The notes: generated by a model from the sequence alone, not told the origin. Numbered from the stretch's first letter, positions 42,658 through 53,712 are shown. The stretch: DNA of 64,000 nt from Lelliottia amnigena (GCA_900635465.1 LR134135.1:3534001-3598000), one strand, 5' to 3'. A program made the numbers and translations.

Positions 42658-43633
42658 AGCCGTCCCTGCGCCTTGCGTTCGGCCAGGCTTTGGTCAAAGT
42701 TTTGCATCCCTGCCTGCTGCCCGGTTTGAATGATGCCGGGCAGTTGCCAGGTTTTCCCCTCACGAATGAGATTCGCGGATGCAGGCGTGTTCACCAGCAT
42801 TTCGAAAAGCGCCACTCGCCCGCCCTGCGCATCGCGCTCAAGCTTTTGCGCCAGTACCGCGCGCAAGCTCCCCGCCAGCTGGTTTCTTACAGGATCTTTT
42901 TCCTCGGCAGGAAAAGTATCCACCAGCCGTTCGATGGCCTGAGACGCACCTCGGGTATGCAGCGTCGCCAATACCAGATGCCCGGTTTCTGCGGCCGTTA
43001 GCGCGAGGCGGATCGTTTCGCTATCCCGCAACTCGCCCAGCAAAATGACGTCGGGATCTTCACGTAATGCCGCACGTAGCGCCTGAGAAAAGGAGGGACA
43101 GTGCAGGCCAATTTCTCGCTGTTGAATCAGACAGCGATTGCTTTGATAAATAAACTCCACCGGATCTTCAAGAGTAAGAATATGACCCTCGCAATGGCTA
43201 TTGAGATGATCCACCATCGCCGCCAGCGTGGTGGATTTTCCGCTGCCTGTGGCGCCGGTGACCAGAATCAACCCGTTGTCACTGGAAAGTAGATCGGGGA
43301 TGACTTTAGGCGCCGTAAGCTCTGACAGCGTTGGACAGGTCACTGGCAACAATCTGAGCGTTATCGAGGTGCCATGAATATGGTTAAACGCGCTGGCGCG
43401 CAAGCGTTGCCCGCTGTTCATCGATACGGCGAAATCCACCTGCCCATTCGCCCACCATGCCCCCTCCTGCTCGTCGTTGAGCCAGGCTTTAAGGAGCAGC
43501 TGAACATCCGGGGCGGGAAAGGTGCAGATTCAAGATGACCCAAACGACGCCAGCGCGGTGGTGAATTGCTGCACAGGTGTAGATCCGAGACATTATGCTT
43601 TACACTAAGGGCCACAATTTCTTCCATATCCAT
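42654..43633 (-). CDS. yggR: YggR, PilT/PilU-like ATPase, frameshifted
   Basis: A type II/IV secretion ATPase of the PilT family. Walker A (G-A-T-G-S-G-K-S-T-T), the aspartate box L-T-L-E-D-P and the Walker B-like L-L-G-E-L-R-D are intact. One base is missing in the run around 43518-43524 (GGGAAAGG), breaking the frame after A-P-F-P. Restoring it gives 326 residues, exactly the E. coli length. The start M-D-M-E-E-I is 17 bp from the divergent yggS. Without pilus genes nearby, its function is unclear, as in E. coli. Confidence 0.88.
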
Positions 43634-43650
43634 ACGACACTCCCCGGAAA

Positions 43651-44352
43651 ATGAACGACATTGCGCATAACCTGGCACAGGTCAGGGAGAAAATCTCAGC
43701 CGCAGCAACACGTTGCGGCCGTGCTTCAGAAGAAGTTTCGCTGCTTGCAGTCAGTAAAACCAAGCCTGCGAGCGCCATCGCAGAAGCTATTGCCGCAGGG
43801 CAACGTGAGTTTGGTGAAAACTACGTTCAGGAGGGTGTGGACAAAATTCGTCATTTTCAGGAAACAGGAATGACGGGTCTACAATGGCACTTTATTGGTC
43901 CCTTGCAGTCGAACAAAAGTCGTCTGGTGGCAGAGCATTTTGACTGGTGCCATACCGTCGATCGTCTGCGTATCGCCACGCGTTTAAGTGAACAGCGTCC
44001 GGCTGGCAAAGCGCCACTGAACGTATTGATTCAAATAAATATTAGTGACGAAAACAGCAAGTCAGGCATTACGCTTGCTGAGCTTGACGCGCTGGCCGCC
44101 CAGGTCGCGGAACTCCCGGGTCTACGCCTGCGGGGACTGATGGCGATCCCCGCCCCAGAAACAGAGTATGAAAGGCAGTTTGCCGTGGCACAGCAAATGG
44201 CTGTAGCATTTGAAGCGCTTAAAGCACGCTACGTTACCGTAGACACGCTTTCACTGGGCATGTCGGACGATATGGAGGCCGCAATCGCGGCTGGCAGCAC
44301 GATGGTGCGCATCGGCACAGCAATTTTCGGTGCGCGCGATTACACCCAATAA
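43651..44352 (+). CDS. yggS: YggS, PLP homeostasis protein
   Basis: A 233-residue PLP-binding protein (PLPHP/COG0325) collinear with E. coli YggS. The PLP lysine is K36 in A-V-S-K-T-K. The protein balances free pyridoxal phosphate and affects amino-acid pools. It starts a rightward run yggS-yggT-yggU-rdgB-hemW with very short gaps or overlaps. Confidence 0.95.
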   Translation: MNDIAHNLAQVREKISAAATRCGRASEEVSLLAVSKTKPASAIAEAIAAGQREFGENYVQEGVDKIRHFQETGMTGLQWHFIGPLQSNKSRLVAEHFDWCHTVDRLRIATRLSEQRPAGKAPLNVLIQINISDENSKSGITLAELDALAAQVAELPGLRLRGLMAIPAPETEYERQFAVAQQMAVAFEALKARYVTVDTLSLGMSDDMEAAIAAGSTMVRIGTAIFGARDYTQ

Positions 44353-44373
44353 TAAGGAAACCTGAGGAACGCC

Positions 44374-44940
44374 ATGAAGACGTTGACTTTCCTGCTCTCA
44401 ACGGTCATTGAACTGTACACGATGGCGCTGCTGTTACGCGTCTGGATGCAGTGGGCCCGTTGTGATTTTTACAATCCATTCTCGCAGTTTGTGGTGAAAA
44501 TTACGCAACCTGTCATTGGCCCGCTGCGTCGTATCATCCCACCGATGGGGCCAATTGATAGCGCCTCAATGCTGGTGGCGTTTATTCTCAGCGTCATCAA
44601 AGCCATTGTGCTGTTTATGGTGATCACGTTCCAGCCCATCATCTGGATCGCAGCGGTGCTCATTCTGGTGAAAACCATTGGTCTGCTGATCTTCTGGGTG
44701 CTGCTGGTGATGGCCGTCATGAGTTGGGTAAGCCGTGGTCGCAGCCCGGTTGAATACGCGATGATTCAGTTGACCGAACCGTTGCTGCGTCCGATCCGTA
44801 ATTTATTGCCTTCTATGGGCGGTATCGATTTTTCACCGATGATCCTGGTGCTGCTGCTTTATGTGCTGAACATGGGTATCGCTGAGCTGTTACAGTCAAC
44901 AGGCAATATGCTGCTGCCGGGGCTGTGGATGGCGCTATGA
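44374..44940 (+). CDS. yggT: YggT family membrane protein
   Basis: A 188-residue inner-membrane protein with two YGGT repeats, each with R-x-(W/F), N-P-F/S-P and P-L-L-R-P-I/P-L-R-R-I-I-P motifs, and four to five hydrophobic segments. E. coli YggT has been implicated in osmotic adaptation and K+ handling; the exact role is unknown. It overlaps yggU by four bases (ATGA). Confidence 0.94.
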   Translation: MKTLTFLLSTVIELYTMALLLRVWMQWARCDFYNPFSQFVVKITQPVIGPLRRIIPPMGPIDSASMLVAFILSVIKAIVLFMVITFQPIIWIAAVLILVKTIGLLIFWVLLVMAVMSWVSRGRSPVEYAMIQLTEPLLRPIRNLLPSMGGIDFSPMILVLLLYVLNMGIAELLQSTGNMLLPGLWMAL

Positions 44941-45227
44941 GTGCTGTGAGCACTTGTCCCGATGGGCTGGTTTTACGGCTGTATATTCAGCCTAAAGCCA
45001 GCCGTGACAGTATTGTTGGATTGCATGGCGACGAGCTAAAAGTCGCCATTACCGCCCCACCCGTTGACGGTCAGGCTAACGCGCATTTAACCAAATATCT
45101 GGCTAAACAGTTTCGCGTCGCCAAAAGTCAGGTCATTATTGAAAAGGGTGAGCTGGGACGCCATAAACAGGTAAAAATCCTTAATCCGCAAAACATCCCG
45201 ACGGAAGTCGCGGCACTGACAGAGTAG
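44937..45227 (+). CDS. yggU: YggU, UPF0235 (DUF167) protein
   Basis: A 96-residue DUF167 protein, the E. coli length. The [15 protein letters not shown] segment and [12 protein letters not shown] motif are characteristic. The function is unknown. The start is the ATG overlapping the yggT stop, which yields M-S-A-V as in E. coli. Confidence 0.94.
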   Translation: MSAVSTCPDGLVLRLYIQPKASRDSIVGLHGDELKVAITAPPVDGQANAHLTKYLAKQFRVAKSQVIIEKGELGRHKQVKILNPQNIPTEVAALTE

Positions 45228-45235
45228 GAAACACC

Positions 45236-45829
45236 ATGCAGAAAGTTGTTCTCGCTACCGGTAACGCCGGTAAAGTGCGCGAGCTGGCCTCGCTATTAAA
45301 TGATTTTGGCCTGGACGTCGTGGCGCAAACCGAGTTGGGCGTGGATTCCGCGGAAGAGACCGGTCTGACCTTTATCGAAAATGCGATTCTGAAAGCACGC
45401 CATGCCGCGCAGGTGACGGGCCTGCCCGCTATCGCCGATGACTCTGGTCTGGCGGTTGATGCCCTGGGCGGCGCACCGGGTATTTATTCCGCACGCTATT
45501 CCGGCGTTGATGCGACTGACCAGCAGAATCTGGAAAAACTGCTCGAAACGCTAAAAGATGTACCGGATGCGCAGCGTCAGGCGCAGTTTCACTGTGTGCT
45601 GGTGTATATGCGTCATGCCGAAGACCCAACACCGATTGTCTGCCACGGAAGCTGGCCGGGCGTGATTGCTCGCGAGTCTGCTGGCAGCGGCGGCTTTGGC
45701 TATGACCCCATTTTCTTTGTCCCGTCTGAGGACAAAACCGCGGCGGAACTAACCCGCGAAGAAAAAAGTGCGATTTCCCACCGGGGTCGCGCGTTAAAAC
45801 TGTTACTGGAAGCATTACGTAATGGCTAA
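45236..45829 (+). CDS. rdgB: RdgB, dITP/XTP pyrophosphatase
   Basis: A 197-residue house-cleaning nucleotidase of the Ham1 family, the E. coli length. It hydrolyses dITP, ITP and XTP to keep deaminated purines out of DNA. Motifs are T-G-N-A-G-K at residues 7-12, D-D-S-G-L near residue 68 and G-F-G-Y-D-P-I-F near residue 153. It overlaps hemW by eight bases. Confidence 0.97.
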   Translation: MQKVVLATGNAGKVRELASLLNDFGLDVVAQTELGVDSAEETGLTFIENAILKARHAAQVTGLPAIADDSGLAVDALGGAPGIYSARYSGVDATDQQNLEKLLETLKDVPDAQRQAQFHCVLVYMRHAEDPTPIVCHGSWPGVIARESAGSGGFGYDPIFFVPSEDKTAAELTREEKSAISHRGRALKLLLEALRNG

Positions 45830-46964
45830 TTTGCCACCTCTGAGTCTGTATATTCATATCCCCTGGTGCGTGCAGAAATGCCCGTACTGCGATTTCAATT
45901 CACACGCGCTGAAAGGCGAAGTGCCGCATGACGACTACGTTCAGCATCTGTTAAGCGATCTGGATGCCGACGTATCTTACGCACAGGGACGTGAAGTTAA
46001 GACCATTTTCATTGGTGGCGGGACGCCGAGCCTGCTTTCTGGCCCGGCGATGCAGACACTGCTGGATGGCGTGCGTGCGCGTCTGAATCTGGCAGCAGAT
46101 GCAGAAATTACCATGGAAGCGAATCCTGGCACCGTTGAGGCCGATCGTTTTGTCGATTACCAACGTGCCGGGGTCAACCGTATTTCCATCGGTGTGCAGA
46201 GCTTTAGCGAGCCAAAACTTAAACGTCTGGGCCGCATTCACGGGTCAGCTGAAGCGAAGCGGGCAGCGCATCTGGCAACCGGTCTTGGGCTGCGGAGCTT
46301 TAATCTTGATTTGATGCACGGCCTGCCGGATCAGTCGCTGGAAGAGGCGCTTGACGATTTGCGCCAGGCGATTGAGCTGAATCCGCCGCATCTCTCCTGG
46401 TATCAGCTCACCATTGAGCCTAATACGCTGTTTGGCTCACGTCCGCCGAAACTGCCTGATGACGATGCGCTGTGGGATATTTTCGAACAAGGGCATCAGA
46501 TTCTGACGGCGGCGGGGTATCAGCAGTACGAAACATCGGCCTATGCAAAACCAGGTTATCAGTGCCAGCATAATCTCAACTACTGGCGCTTTGGCGACTA
46601 TTTGGGGATTGGCTGTGGCGCACACGGTAAAATCACCTTCCCGGACGGACGCATTTTGCGCACCGCCAAAACGCGCCATCCGCGCGGATATATGGAAGGC
46701 CGTTACCTTGAACGCCAGCATGATGTGGAAGTGGAAGACAAACCGTTTGAGTTCTTTATGAACCGTTTCCGTTTGCTGGAACCGGCACCGCGTGCAGAGT
46801 TTGCGCGTTACACGGGCCTGCCTGAATCCGTTATTCGTCCGCAGATTGATGAGGCGCTGGCGAAAGGGTATCTGACCGAGTGCGACACGTACTGGCAGAT
46901 TACTGAACACGGGAAACTGTTCTTAAACTCCCTTCTTGAGCTGTTCCTCGCCGACGATTCCTGA
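45822..46964 (+). CDS. hemW: HemW, heme chaperone, radical SAM family
   Basis: A 380-residue HemN-like protein (E. coli 378). The radical SAM cysteines are C16, C20 and C23 in W-C-V-Q-K-C-P-Y-C, with G-G-G-T-P-S near residue 66 in the SAM-binding region. HemW lacks coproporphyrinogen oxidase activity and delivers heme to membrane targets. It is the last gene of the yggS run. Confidence 0.95.
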   Translation: MANLPPLSLYIHIPWCVQKCPYCDFNSHALKGEVPHDDYVQHLLSDLDADVSYAQGREVKTIFIGGGTPSLLSGPAMQTLLDGVRARLNLAADAEITMEANPGTVEADRFVDYQRAGVNRISIGVQSFSEPKLKRLGRIHGSAEAKRAAHLATGLGLRSFNLDLMHGLPDQSLEEALDDLRQAIELNPPHLSWYQLTIEPNTLFGSRPPKLPDDDALWDIFEQGHQILTAAGYQQYETSAYAKPGYQCQHNLNYWRFGDYLGIGCGAHGKITFPDGRILRTAKTRHPRGYMEGRYLERQHDVEVEDKPFEFFMNRFRLLEPAPRAEFARYTGLPESVIRPQIDEALAKGYLTECDTYWQITEHGKLFLNSLLELFLADDS

Positions 46965-47027
46965 AGACAGATTCAGGATTTTGCATCCCGCTCTGCTGGC
47001 TGACCGAAAGGCTGGCAGAGTGTGGGG

Positions 47028-47366
47028 ATGGAAAAATTAAAACAACTCCGCATTGAAATGACACCTGAGGAATCACGCCTCTGGTATTTGCTCAGAGATC
47101 GCCACTTCTTTGGCTATACGTTTCGCCGCCAAATGCCGATTGGGGCATATATCGTGGATTTCGCCTGTTTTAAAGCGCGCCTGATAGTGGAACTGGATGG
47201 GGGTCAGCATCAGGATGACGTTGCGTATGATCAACGCAGATCGGCATTTTTGAATGACAATGGCTGGAAAGTGATTCGGTTCTGGAATAACGAGTTCAGA
47301 TCGAATGAAGAGGGTGTGCTAAGCGTTATTCTTGAGCACCTTCAATGCCTGATGCCCTCACCCTAA
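47028..47366 (+). CDS. DUF559 domain protein, putative Vsr/PD-(D/E)xK-type endonuclease
   Basis: A 112-residue protein with the DUF559 core: M-T-P-E-E-S-R-L-W near the start, then I-V-D-F-A-C-F and I-V-E-L-D-G-G-Q-H-Q, ending with W-x-V-I-R-F-W-N-N-E. The D, E and Q-H residues resemble the Vsr-like nuclease site. The biological role is unknown. The start is ATG 47028, with in-frame GTG 47022 as an alternative. Its last residues and stop lie inside a dispersed palindromic repeat, and three repeat copies follow. In E. coli this position holds yggM and ansB. Confidence 0.82.
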   Translation: MEKLKQLRIEMTPEESRLWYLLRDRHFFGYTFRRQMPIGAYIVDFACFKARLIVELDGGQHQDDVAYDQRRSAFLNDNGWKVIRFWNNEFRSNEEGVLSVILEHLQCLMPSP

Positions 47367-47535
47367 CCCTCTCCCACAGGGAGAGGGAACGATTTCGTCC
47401 TATCCCTGTGGGAGAGAGGGAACGCTTTCGTCATCTCTTCTGCTGGAAGGTGGGAACGCATTCACCCACTCTTTCGCGTAGAAGTGGTAAACTTTTCTCC
47501 CTCTCCATTGGGGAGAGGGCCGGGGTGAGGGGCCA
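47350..47535. repeat. cluster of three GGGAGAGGG palindromic repeats downstream of the DUF559 gene
   Basis: Three palindromes are seen: a canonical unit at 47350-47387 (TGATGCCCTCACCCTAACCC then CTCTCCCACAGGGAGAGGG), a partial one at 47399-47423 and an inverted one at 47499-47535. The canonical unit matches those at 25200 and 52195. The DUF559 stop codon TAA is supplied by the CCCTAACCC part of the first unit. Confidence 0.8.
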
Positions 47536-47549
47536 CGCGCGCAGAAATC

Positions 47550-48269
47550 TTACTTCAGCGATCCCACCAGCGCCTTCCGGCTATCTTCAAGTGTTACCAC
47601 GCGCTTACACACGTCTTTGCCAAACTTTTGGAAATCGGCTTCCTGATTTTTCCACTCATTTTGAATGGAGGTTTGCAGACCACCAAGGCTACCTAAAACG
47701 CCCTGCAGCGGGTTACCACCGCCTTTCAGAACGGCTTTCGCCCCCATCTCATTGATGCTGTCCTGCAGGATACCGCCCATCGCCTGATTTACCAGGTTTT
47801 GTCCGTCGGCACGCACCTGATCGATAGCCTTGTAGTGGAACGTCAGGCCATCGGTACGATGCTCAAGAATGCGGTTCATCTGTTCTTTCAGCTGCGCGTC
47901 CAGCTTGGTCAGGCGAGAGCGCATATTGCTATTCTCCCCCACTTCTTTCGCGATGATCTTATCCAGCGCCACGCGCCCTTTCTCTACACGGGTAAGCGCA
48001 CCTTCGTCAATCCACGGAAGCGCGGCGCGGAGATCGGCCTGATAATCTTTTGCCTGCTCGCGCTGTGCCGCGCTCAGGGTATATTGTTTGCCGTTAAACA
48101 TCACATTGCCATCAGGCGTGATGACCAGATTGCCGTTTTCGCCTTTCACCTGGACGGTTTGCGGATTCAGGATCACATCGTCGCGCGGTGTGACTTCACA
48201 TTTGTATTCCGCATGCGCCGTCAACGCGGTTGTCATCAGTGCCACAGCCAGCAGCGTTTTGTGCATCAT
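47550..48269 (-). CDS. yggN: YggN, DUF2884 periplasmic protein
   Basis: A 239-residue protein, the E. coli length, with an N-terminal signal peptide (M-M-H-K-T-L-L-A-V-A-L-M-T-T-A-L-T-A-H-A) and the DUF2884 domain. Conserved stretches are C-x-V-T-P-R-D-D-V-I and V-Q-V-K-G-E-N-G-N-L. The function is unknown. It is probably transcribed from its own promoter, since the trmB-yggL unit ends in a terminator just upstream. Confidence 0.93.
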   Translation of the reverse strand: MMHKTLLAVALMTTALTAHAEYKCEVTPRDDVILNPQTVQVKGENGNLVITPDGNVMFNGKQYTLSAAQREQAKDYQADLRAALPWIDEGALTRVEKGRVALDKIIAKEVGENSNMRSRLTKLDAQLKEQMNRILEHRTDGLTFHYKAIDQVRADGQNLVNQAMGGILQDSINEMGAKAVLKGGGNPLQGVLGSLGGLQTSIQNEWKNQEADFQKFGKDVCKRVVTLEDSRKALVGSLK

Positions 48270-48284
48270 ATCAATCCCTCAAGA

Positions 48285-48310
48285 CAAAACGGGCCGGCAT
48301 GTGCCGGCCC
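48285..48310 (-). terminator. terminator of trmB-yggL
   Basis: On the minus strand GGGCCGGCAC / ATGCCGGCCC forms a strong stem followed by GTTTTGTC, just after the yggL stop. Confidence 0.75.
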
Positions 48311-48318
48311 TTTGCTAG

Positions 48319-48642
48319 TTAGTCCCACCAAATATCGAAAAGTTCGCTGACGCGTACCTCTTCGAATTTGCGGTCTTCCAGCCATTTACGTACAAGTGCC
48401 TGCTGCTCTTCGGTGCATTTACCGATTTCTTGCTTGCAGATCAGTCCTTCCCACGACAGGTAGCCACTGCCATCAAACGCCAGTTTATTTGGCTCGATGA
48501 CTTCATCGATAAAGGCGTCAACTTCCTTATCAATCGTTTCTACACTGGTGCCTTCCGGGAAACGCCACGCGACAGAAAAGCCAACTTCCTGGAATTCTTC
48601 GATGTGCATCTTTTTACGCAGACGACGGCTACGGTTTGCCAT
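48319..48642 (-). CDS. yggL: YggL, DUF469 family protein
   Basis: A 107-residue protein matching E. coli YggL (108). The basic N terminus (R-S-R-R-L-R-K-K-M-H-I) is followed by V-A-W-R-F-P-E-G and ends D-I-W-W-D. It has been reported as ribosome-associated; the function is not settled. Its ATG shares bases with the trmB stop (TAATG). Confidence 0.94.
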   Translation of the reverse strand: MANRSRRLRKKMHIEEFQEVGFSVAWRFPEGTSVETIDKEVDAFIDEVIEPNKLAFDGSGYLSWEGLICKQEIGKCTEEQQALVRKWLEDRKFEEVRVSELFDIWWD

Positions 48643-49361
48643 TATTTCACCCTCTCGAACATTAAGTCCCATACACCGTGACCAAGACGATGGCCACGCT
48701 GTTCAAATTTTGTCACCGGACGTGAATCCGGGCGCGGTACATAATCGTTATTCTCAGACAGGTTTTTGTACCCATCCAGAGACGACATAACTTCCAGCAT
48801 ATGTTCCGCATACGGCTCCCAGTCGGTCGCCATGTGAAAGACGCCGCCGAGTTTTAGCTTACTTTTCACAAGCTCAGCAAATTCTGCCTGAACGATGCGG
48901 CGTTTATTATGACGTGCTTTGTGCCATGGGTCAGGGAAAAAGAGCTGAACCATGTTCAAAGAATTGTCAGGAATCATTTTGTGCAGCACTTCGACCGCGT
49001 CGTGGCACATCACGCGCAGGTTCTCGATGCCCTCTTCATGCGCCGTTGCCAGGCACGCACCCACGCCCGGGGAGTGAACCTCAATACCCAGGAAGTTTTG
49101 CTCCGGACGCGCTTTCGCCATGGTCACCAGCGACGTGCCCATGCCAAAACCAATCTCCAGGGTAATCGGTCCGTTGCGACCAAACAGCTCGGCGAAGTCG
49201 ACAGGCTGTTCGCTGAACTCAACGCCCATCACCGGCCAGTAGTTATCCAGCGCGTGTTGCTGCCCTTTTGTCAGGCGCCCCTGGCGGCGGACAAAGCTGC
49301 GAATACGGCGCAGCGGGCGACCGTTTTCATCAAATTCCGGTGAAATGACGTCGTTTTTCAT
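48642..49361 (-). CDS. trmB: TrmB, tRNA (m7G46) methyltransferase
   Basis: A 239-residue SAM-dependent methyltransferase, the E. coli length. The SAM motif E-I-G-F-G-M-G lies near residue 69, and the family signature [14 protein letters not shown] near residue 145 holds the catalytic aspartate. It methylates G46 in tRNA. The start M-K-N-D-V-I matches E. coli. It is divergent from mutY. Confidence 0.96.
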   Translation of the reverse strand: MKNDVISPEFDENGRPLRRIRSFVRRQGRLTKGQQHALDNYWPVMGVEFSEQPVDFAELFGRNGPITLEIGFGMGTSLVTMAKARPEQNFLGIEVHSPGVGACLATAHEEGIENLRVMCHDAVEVLHKMIPDNSLNMVQLFFPDPWHKARHNKRRIVQAEFAELVKSKLKLGGVFHMATDWEPYAEHMLEVMSSLDGYKNLSENNDYVPRPDSRPVTKFEQRGHRLGHGVWDLMFERVK

Positions 49362-49499
49362 AAAAGAGTAGTCTGCTTGTGAGAGTGTTCGGGAAACGGG
49401 CATTATCCAAAGTTAAGCCTTGTATGCAAGCATGGGAAAGATCCGGTTTACAGTCGAAGGGCGCTGTGCTGCAATCTGCGTCCCAAATAAGGTGAATCA

Positions 49500-50558
49500 A
49501 TGACCATGCATGCCTCTCAATTTTCAGCCCAGGTGCTGGACTGGTACGACAAATACGGGCGTAAAACCCTGCCCTGGCAAATTGAAAAAACGCCGTACAA
49601 AGTATGGCTCTCTGAGGTGATGTTGCAACAAACGCAGGTCGCGACGGTTATCCCCTATTTTGAGCGCTTTATGACGCGCTTCCCGACAATCACCGATCTC
49701 GCCAATGCCCCCTTAGACGAAGTGCTGCACCTGTGGACGGGGCTTGGCTATTACGCCCGCGCGCGCAATCTGCACAAAGCCGCGCAACAGGTGGCAACGA
49801 CGCATCAGGGTAAATTTCCTGAAACGTTTGAAGACGTGGCAGCGCTGCCCGGCGTTGGGCGATCCACGGCTGGCGCTGTGCTGTCCCTTGCACTCGGCAA
49901 ACATTTTCCGATTCTCGACGGCAACGTGAAACGCGTGCTGGCTCGCTGTTATGCGGTGGATGGCTGGCCGGGTAAAAAAGAGGTCGAAAAGCGTTTATGG
50001 GAAATCAGCGAAGCCGTCACCCCGGCGAAAGGGGTTGAGCGTTTTAACCAGGCGATGATGGATTTGGGCGCTATCGTGTGCACGCGCTCAAAACCGAAGT
50101 GCGAGCTTTGTCCGGTTAATAATCTCTGCGTGGCCTATGCGAATCATTCATGGGCACAATATCCGGGTAAAAAACCCAAGCAGATCCTTCCTGAGCGCAC
50201 CGGGTATATGTTGCTGATGCAGCATAATGATGATGCCTATCTGGCCCAGCGTCCGCCGAGCGGTTTGTGGGGCGGATTATTCTGTTTCCCACAGTTCGAA
50301 ACCGAAGAAGGGCTGCGTCGTTGGCTGGCAGAACGTGGCATTAGCGCCGATAATCTCACGCAACTTAACGCATTTCGCCACACCTTTAGCCATTTTCATT
50401 TAGATATTGTGCCAATGTGGCTTCCCGTGTCCTCATTCGCCTCATGCATGGATGAAGGAACGGGTCTCTGGTATAACTTAGCGCAACCGCCATCGGTCGG
50501 GCTGGCCGCTCCGGTGGAGCGCCTGTTACAACAATTACGTGCCGGAGCAGTGGTTTAG
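49500..50558 (+). CDS. mutY: MutY, adenine DNA glycosylase
   Basis: A 352-residue enzyme (E. coli 350) that removes adenine opposite 8-oxoguanine. Catalytic E39 lies in S-E-V-M-L-Q-Q-T-Q. The helix-hairpin-helix L-P-G-V-G-R-S-T-A is followed by the catalytic aspartate in P-I-L-D-G-N-V. The four-cysteine cluster motif C-x6-C-x2-C-x5-C lies near residues 194-210. The C-terminal NUDIX-like domain recognises 8-oxoG. ATG 49500 has GGTG upstream; ATG 49506 would match the E. coli N terminus. Confidence 0.97.
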   Translation: MTMHASQFSAQVLDWYDKYGRKTLPWQIEKTPYKVWLSEVMLQQTQVATVIPYFERFMTRFPTITDLANAPLDEVLHLWTGLGYYARARNLHKAAQQVATTHQGKFPETFEDVAALPGVGRSTAGAVLSLALGKHFPILDGNVKRVLARCYAVDGWPGKKEVEKRLWEISEAVTPAKGVERFNQAMMDLGAIVCTRSKPKCELCPVNNLCVAYANHSWAQYPGKKPKQILPERTGYMLLMQHNDDAYLAQRPPSGLWGGLFCFPQFETEEGLRRWLAERGISADNLTQLNAFRHTFSHFHLDIVPMWLPVSSFASCMDEGTGLWYNLAQPPSVGLAAPVERLLQQLRAGAVV

Positions 50559-50584
50559 CTTTGGAAACATCAAGAGGAATGAGT

Positions 50585-51990
<1,406 letters not shown>

Positions 51991-51997
51991 TCCTGTC

Positions 51998-52236
51998 ACC
52001 CAACCCTCTCGCACGCGGAGAGGGTTGCCCAGATGCCCTCCCCCTGCGCGAGAAACGGGGGTCCGATTCCCCCTCCTTGGGCGAGAAACGGGGTCCGATC
52101 CCCCTCCTTGGGCGTGAAACGGGGTCCGATTCCCCCTCCTTGGGCGAGAAACGGGGTCCGATTCCCTCTCCCTGGGCGAGAAACGGGGGTCCGATTCCCT
52201 CTCCCTGTGGGAGAGGGTTAGGGTGAGGGCATCAAA
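51998..52236. repeat. tandem array of about 32-bp repeats ending in a canonical palindromic repeat
   Basis: Between mltC and nupG, five tandem units share GCGAGAAACGGGGTCCGAT (one with GCGTGAAAC), with spacings of 33, 31, 32 and 32 bp. The array begins with a degenerate palindrome (CCCTCTCGCACGCGGAGAGGG at 52004) and ends with a canonical one (CCCTCTCCCTGTGGGAGAGGG then TTAGGGTGAGGGCATCA). The unit looks like an expanded half of the dispersed palindrome. No spacers differ, so it is not CRISPR. Confidence 0.85.
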
Positions 52237-52260
52237 CCGCACACGCCATCCATACGAAAA

Positions 52261-52276
52261 TGTTATTTGCATCACA
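52261..52276 (+). promoter_or_regulatory. candidate CRP site of nupG
   Basis: TGTTATTTGCATCACA matches nine of ten core bases of the CRP consensus, about 145 bp upstream of nupG. E. coli nupG is controlled by CRP, CytR and DeoR. I do not see a clear DeoR palindrome in the remaining upstream sequence. Confidence 0.5.
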
Positions 52277-52420
52277 ATCCAAACTGCAAATTAATGTGGA
52301 TTGCATTTTTTTGCGGGAGGTAACAAAACATATTGTTCCCTGCTGGTAGAATTGCATCAAATTAAACCCCTGAATGTTTACAAAACAACATATCTCCCGC
52401 TCAATTGTGAGGAAAGTAAC

Positions 52421-53677
52421 ATGAACCTTAAGCTGCAGCTTAAAATCTTGTCGTTTCTGCAGTTCTGTCTGTGGGGGAGCTGGCTAACCACGCTTGGCTC
52501 CTACATGTTTGTGACGCTGAAGTTTGATGGTGCGTCTATTGGCGCGGTATACAGCTCGCTCGGTATTGCGGCGGTATTTATGCCAACGCTGTTGGGCATC
52601 GTGGCGGATAAATGGATCAGCGCCAAATGGCTTTATGCGATTTGCCACCTGGTCGGTGCAGGTACGCTGTTTATGGCGGCCGGCGTCACCACGCCTGGCG
52701 CGATGTTTATGGTTATCTTGCTCAACTCGCTGGCCTACATGCCAACGCTTGGCTTGATCAACACCATCTCCTACCACCGCATCAAATCTGCGGGCATGGA
52801 TATCGTGACGGATTTCCCACCAATCCGTATCTGGGGCACTATCGGCTTTATCATGGCGATGTGGGGCGTGAGCTTCGCAGGCTTTGAACTGAGCCATATG
52901 CAGCTTTACATCGGTGCTGCGCTGTCTGTGGTGCTGGCGCTGTTTACCCTGACGCTGCCGCACGTGCCGGTCTCGAACCAGCAGAAACAGCAGAGCTGGA
53001 GCTCAATGCTCGGTCTGGACGCGTTCGCGCTGTTCAAAAACAAACGCATGGCGGTCTTCTTTATCTTCTCCATGCTGCTGGGCGCAGAGCTGCAAATCAC
53101 CAACATGTTCGGCAACACCTTCCTGCACAGCTTCGATAACAATCCGCTGTTCTCAGGCAGCTTTATCGTTGAACACGCTTCGGTGATGATGTCGATTTCG
53201 CAGATTTCTGAAACCCTGTTTATCCTGACCATTCCGTTCTTCCTGAGCCGTTACGGCATCAAAAACGTTATGCTGATCAGTATCTTCGCGTGGATGCTGC
53301 GCTTCGGTCTGTTCGCCTATGGCGATCCAAGCGCATTCGGTACCGTGCTGCTGGTTCTGTCGATGATTGTTTACGGTTGCGCCTTCGACTTCTTCAACAT
53401 CTCGGGTTCGGTGTTTGTCGAAAAAGAAGTGAAGCCTGAAATCCGCGCCAGTGCTCAGGGTATGTTCCTGATGATGACCAACGGTTTCGGCTGTATTCTT
53501 GGCGGCGTGGTGAGCGGAAAAGTGGTTGAAGCCTACACCACTAACGGTATCACCGACTGGCAGCCAGTGTGGCTGATCTTCGCGGGTTACTCGCTGGTGC
53601 TGTTCTTTGCCTTCATTGCCTTGTTCAAGTACAAACACGTTCGCGTTCCGACGGGTGCACAGCCTATCGCGCACTAA
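52421..53677 (+). CDS. nupG: NupG, nucleoside:H+ symporter
   Basis: A 418-residue MFS nucleoside transporter, the E. coli length, with 12 predicted membrane segments. The N terminus (M-N-L-K-L-Q-L-K-I-L-S-F-L-Q-F) and P-P-I-R-I-W-G-T-I-G motif are family-typical. It imports purine and pyrimidine nucleosides with protons. The ATG is preceded by GAGGAAAG. In E. coli speC comes next; here the citrate locus replaces it. Confidence 0.96.
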   Translation: MNLKLQLKILSFLQFCLWGSWLTTLGSYMFVTLKFDGASIGAVYSSLGIAAVFMPTLLGIVADKWISAKWLYAICHLVGAGTLFMAAGVTTPGAMFMVILLNSLAYMPTLGLINTISYHRIKSAGMDIVTDFPPIRIWGTIGFIMAMWGVSFAGFELSHMQLYIGAALSVVLALFTLTLPHVPVSNQQKQQSWSSMLGLDAFALFKNKRMAVFFIFSMLLGAELQITNMFGNTFLHSFDNNPLFSGSFIVEHASVMMSISQISETLFILTIPFFLSRYGIKNVMLISIFAWMLRFGLFAYGDPSAFGTVLLVLSMIVYGCAFDFFNISGSVFVEKEVKPEIRASAQGMFLMMTNGFGCILGGVVSGKVVEAYTTNGITDWQPVWLIFAGYSLVLFFAFIALFKYKHVRVPTGAQPIAH

Positions 53678-53685
53678 ACGTGCTC

Positions 53686-53712
53686 AAATCCCTCTCCTTA
53701 ACGGGAGAGGGA
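53686..53712. repeat. GGGAGAGGG palindrome between nupG and citG
   Basis: CCCTCTCC-TTAAC-GGGAGAGGG forms an 8-9-bp stem between the convergent nupG and citG. It is a repeat family member that probably also serves as a terminator; it runs into the citG stop. Confidence 0.65.

Noticed and set aside
52036..52200. Possible CRISPR array
   Set aside because: Units are directly adjacent with no unique spacers, no leader and no cas genes; it is a tandem repeat.
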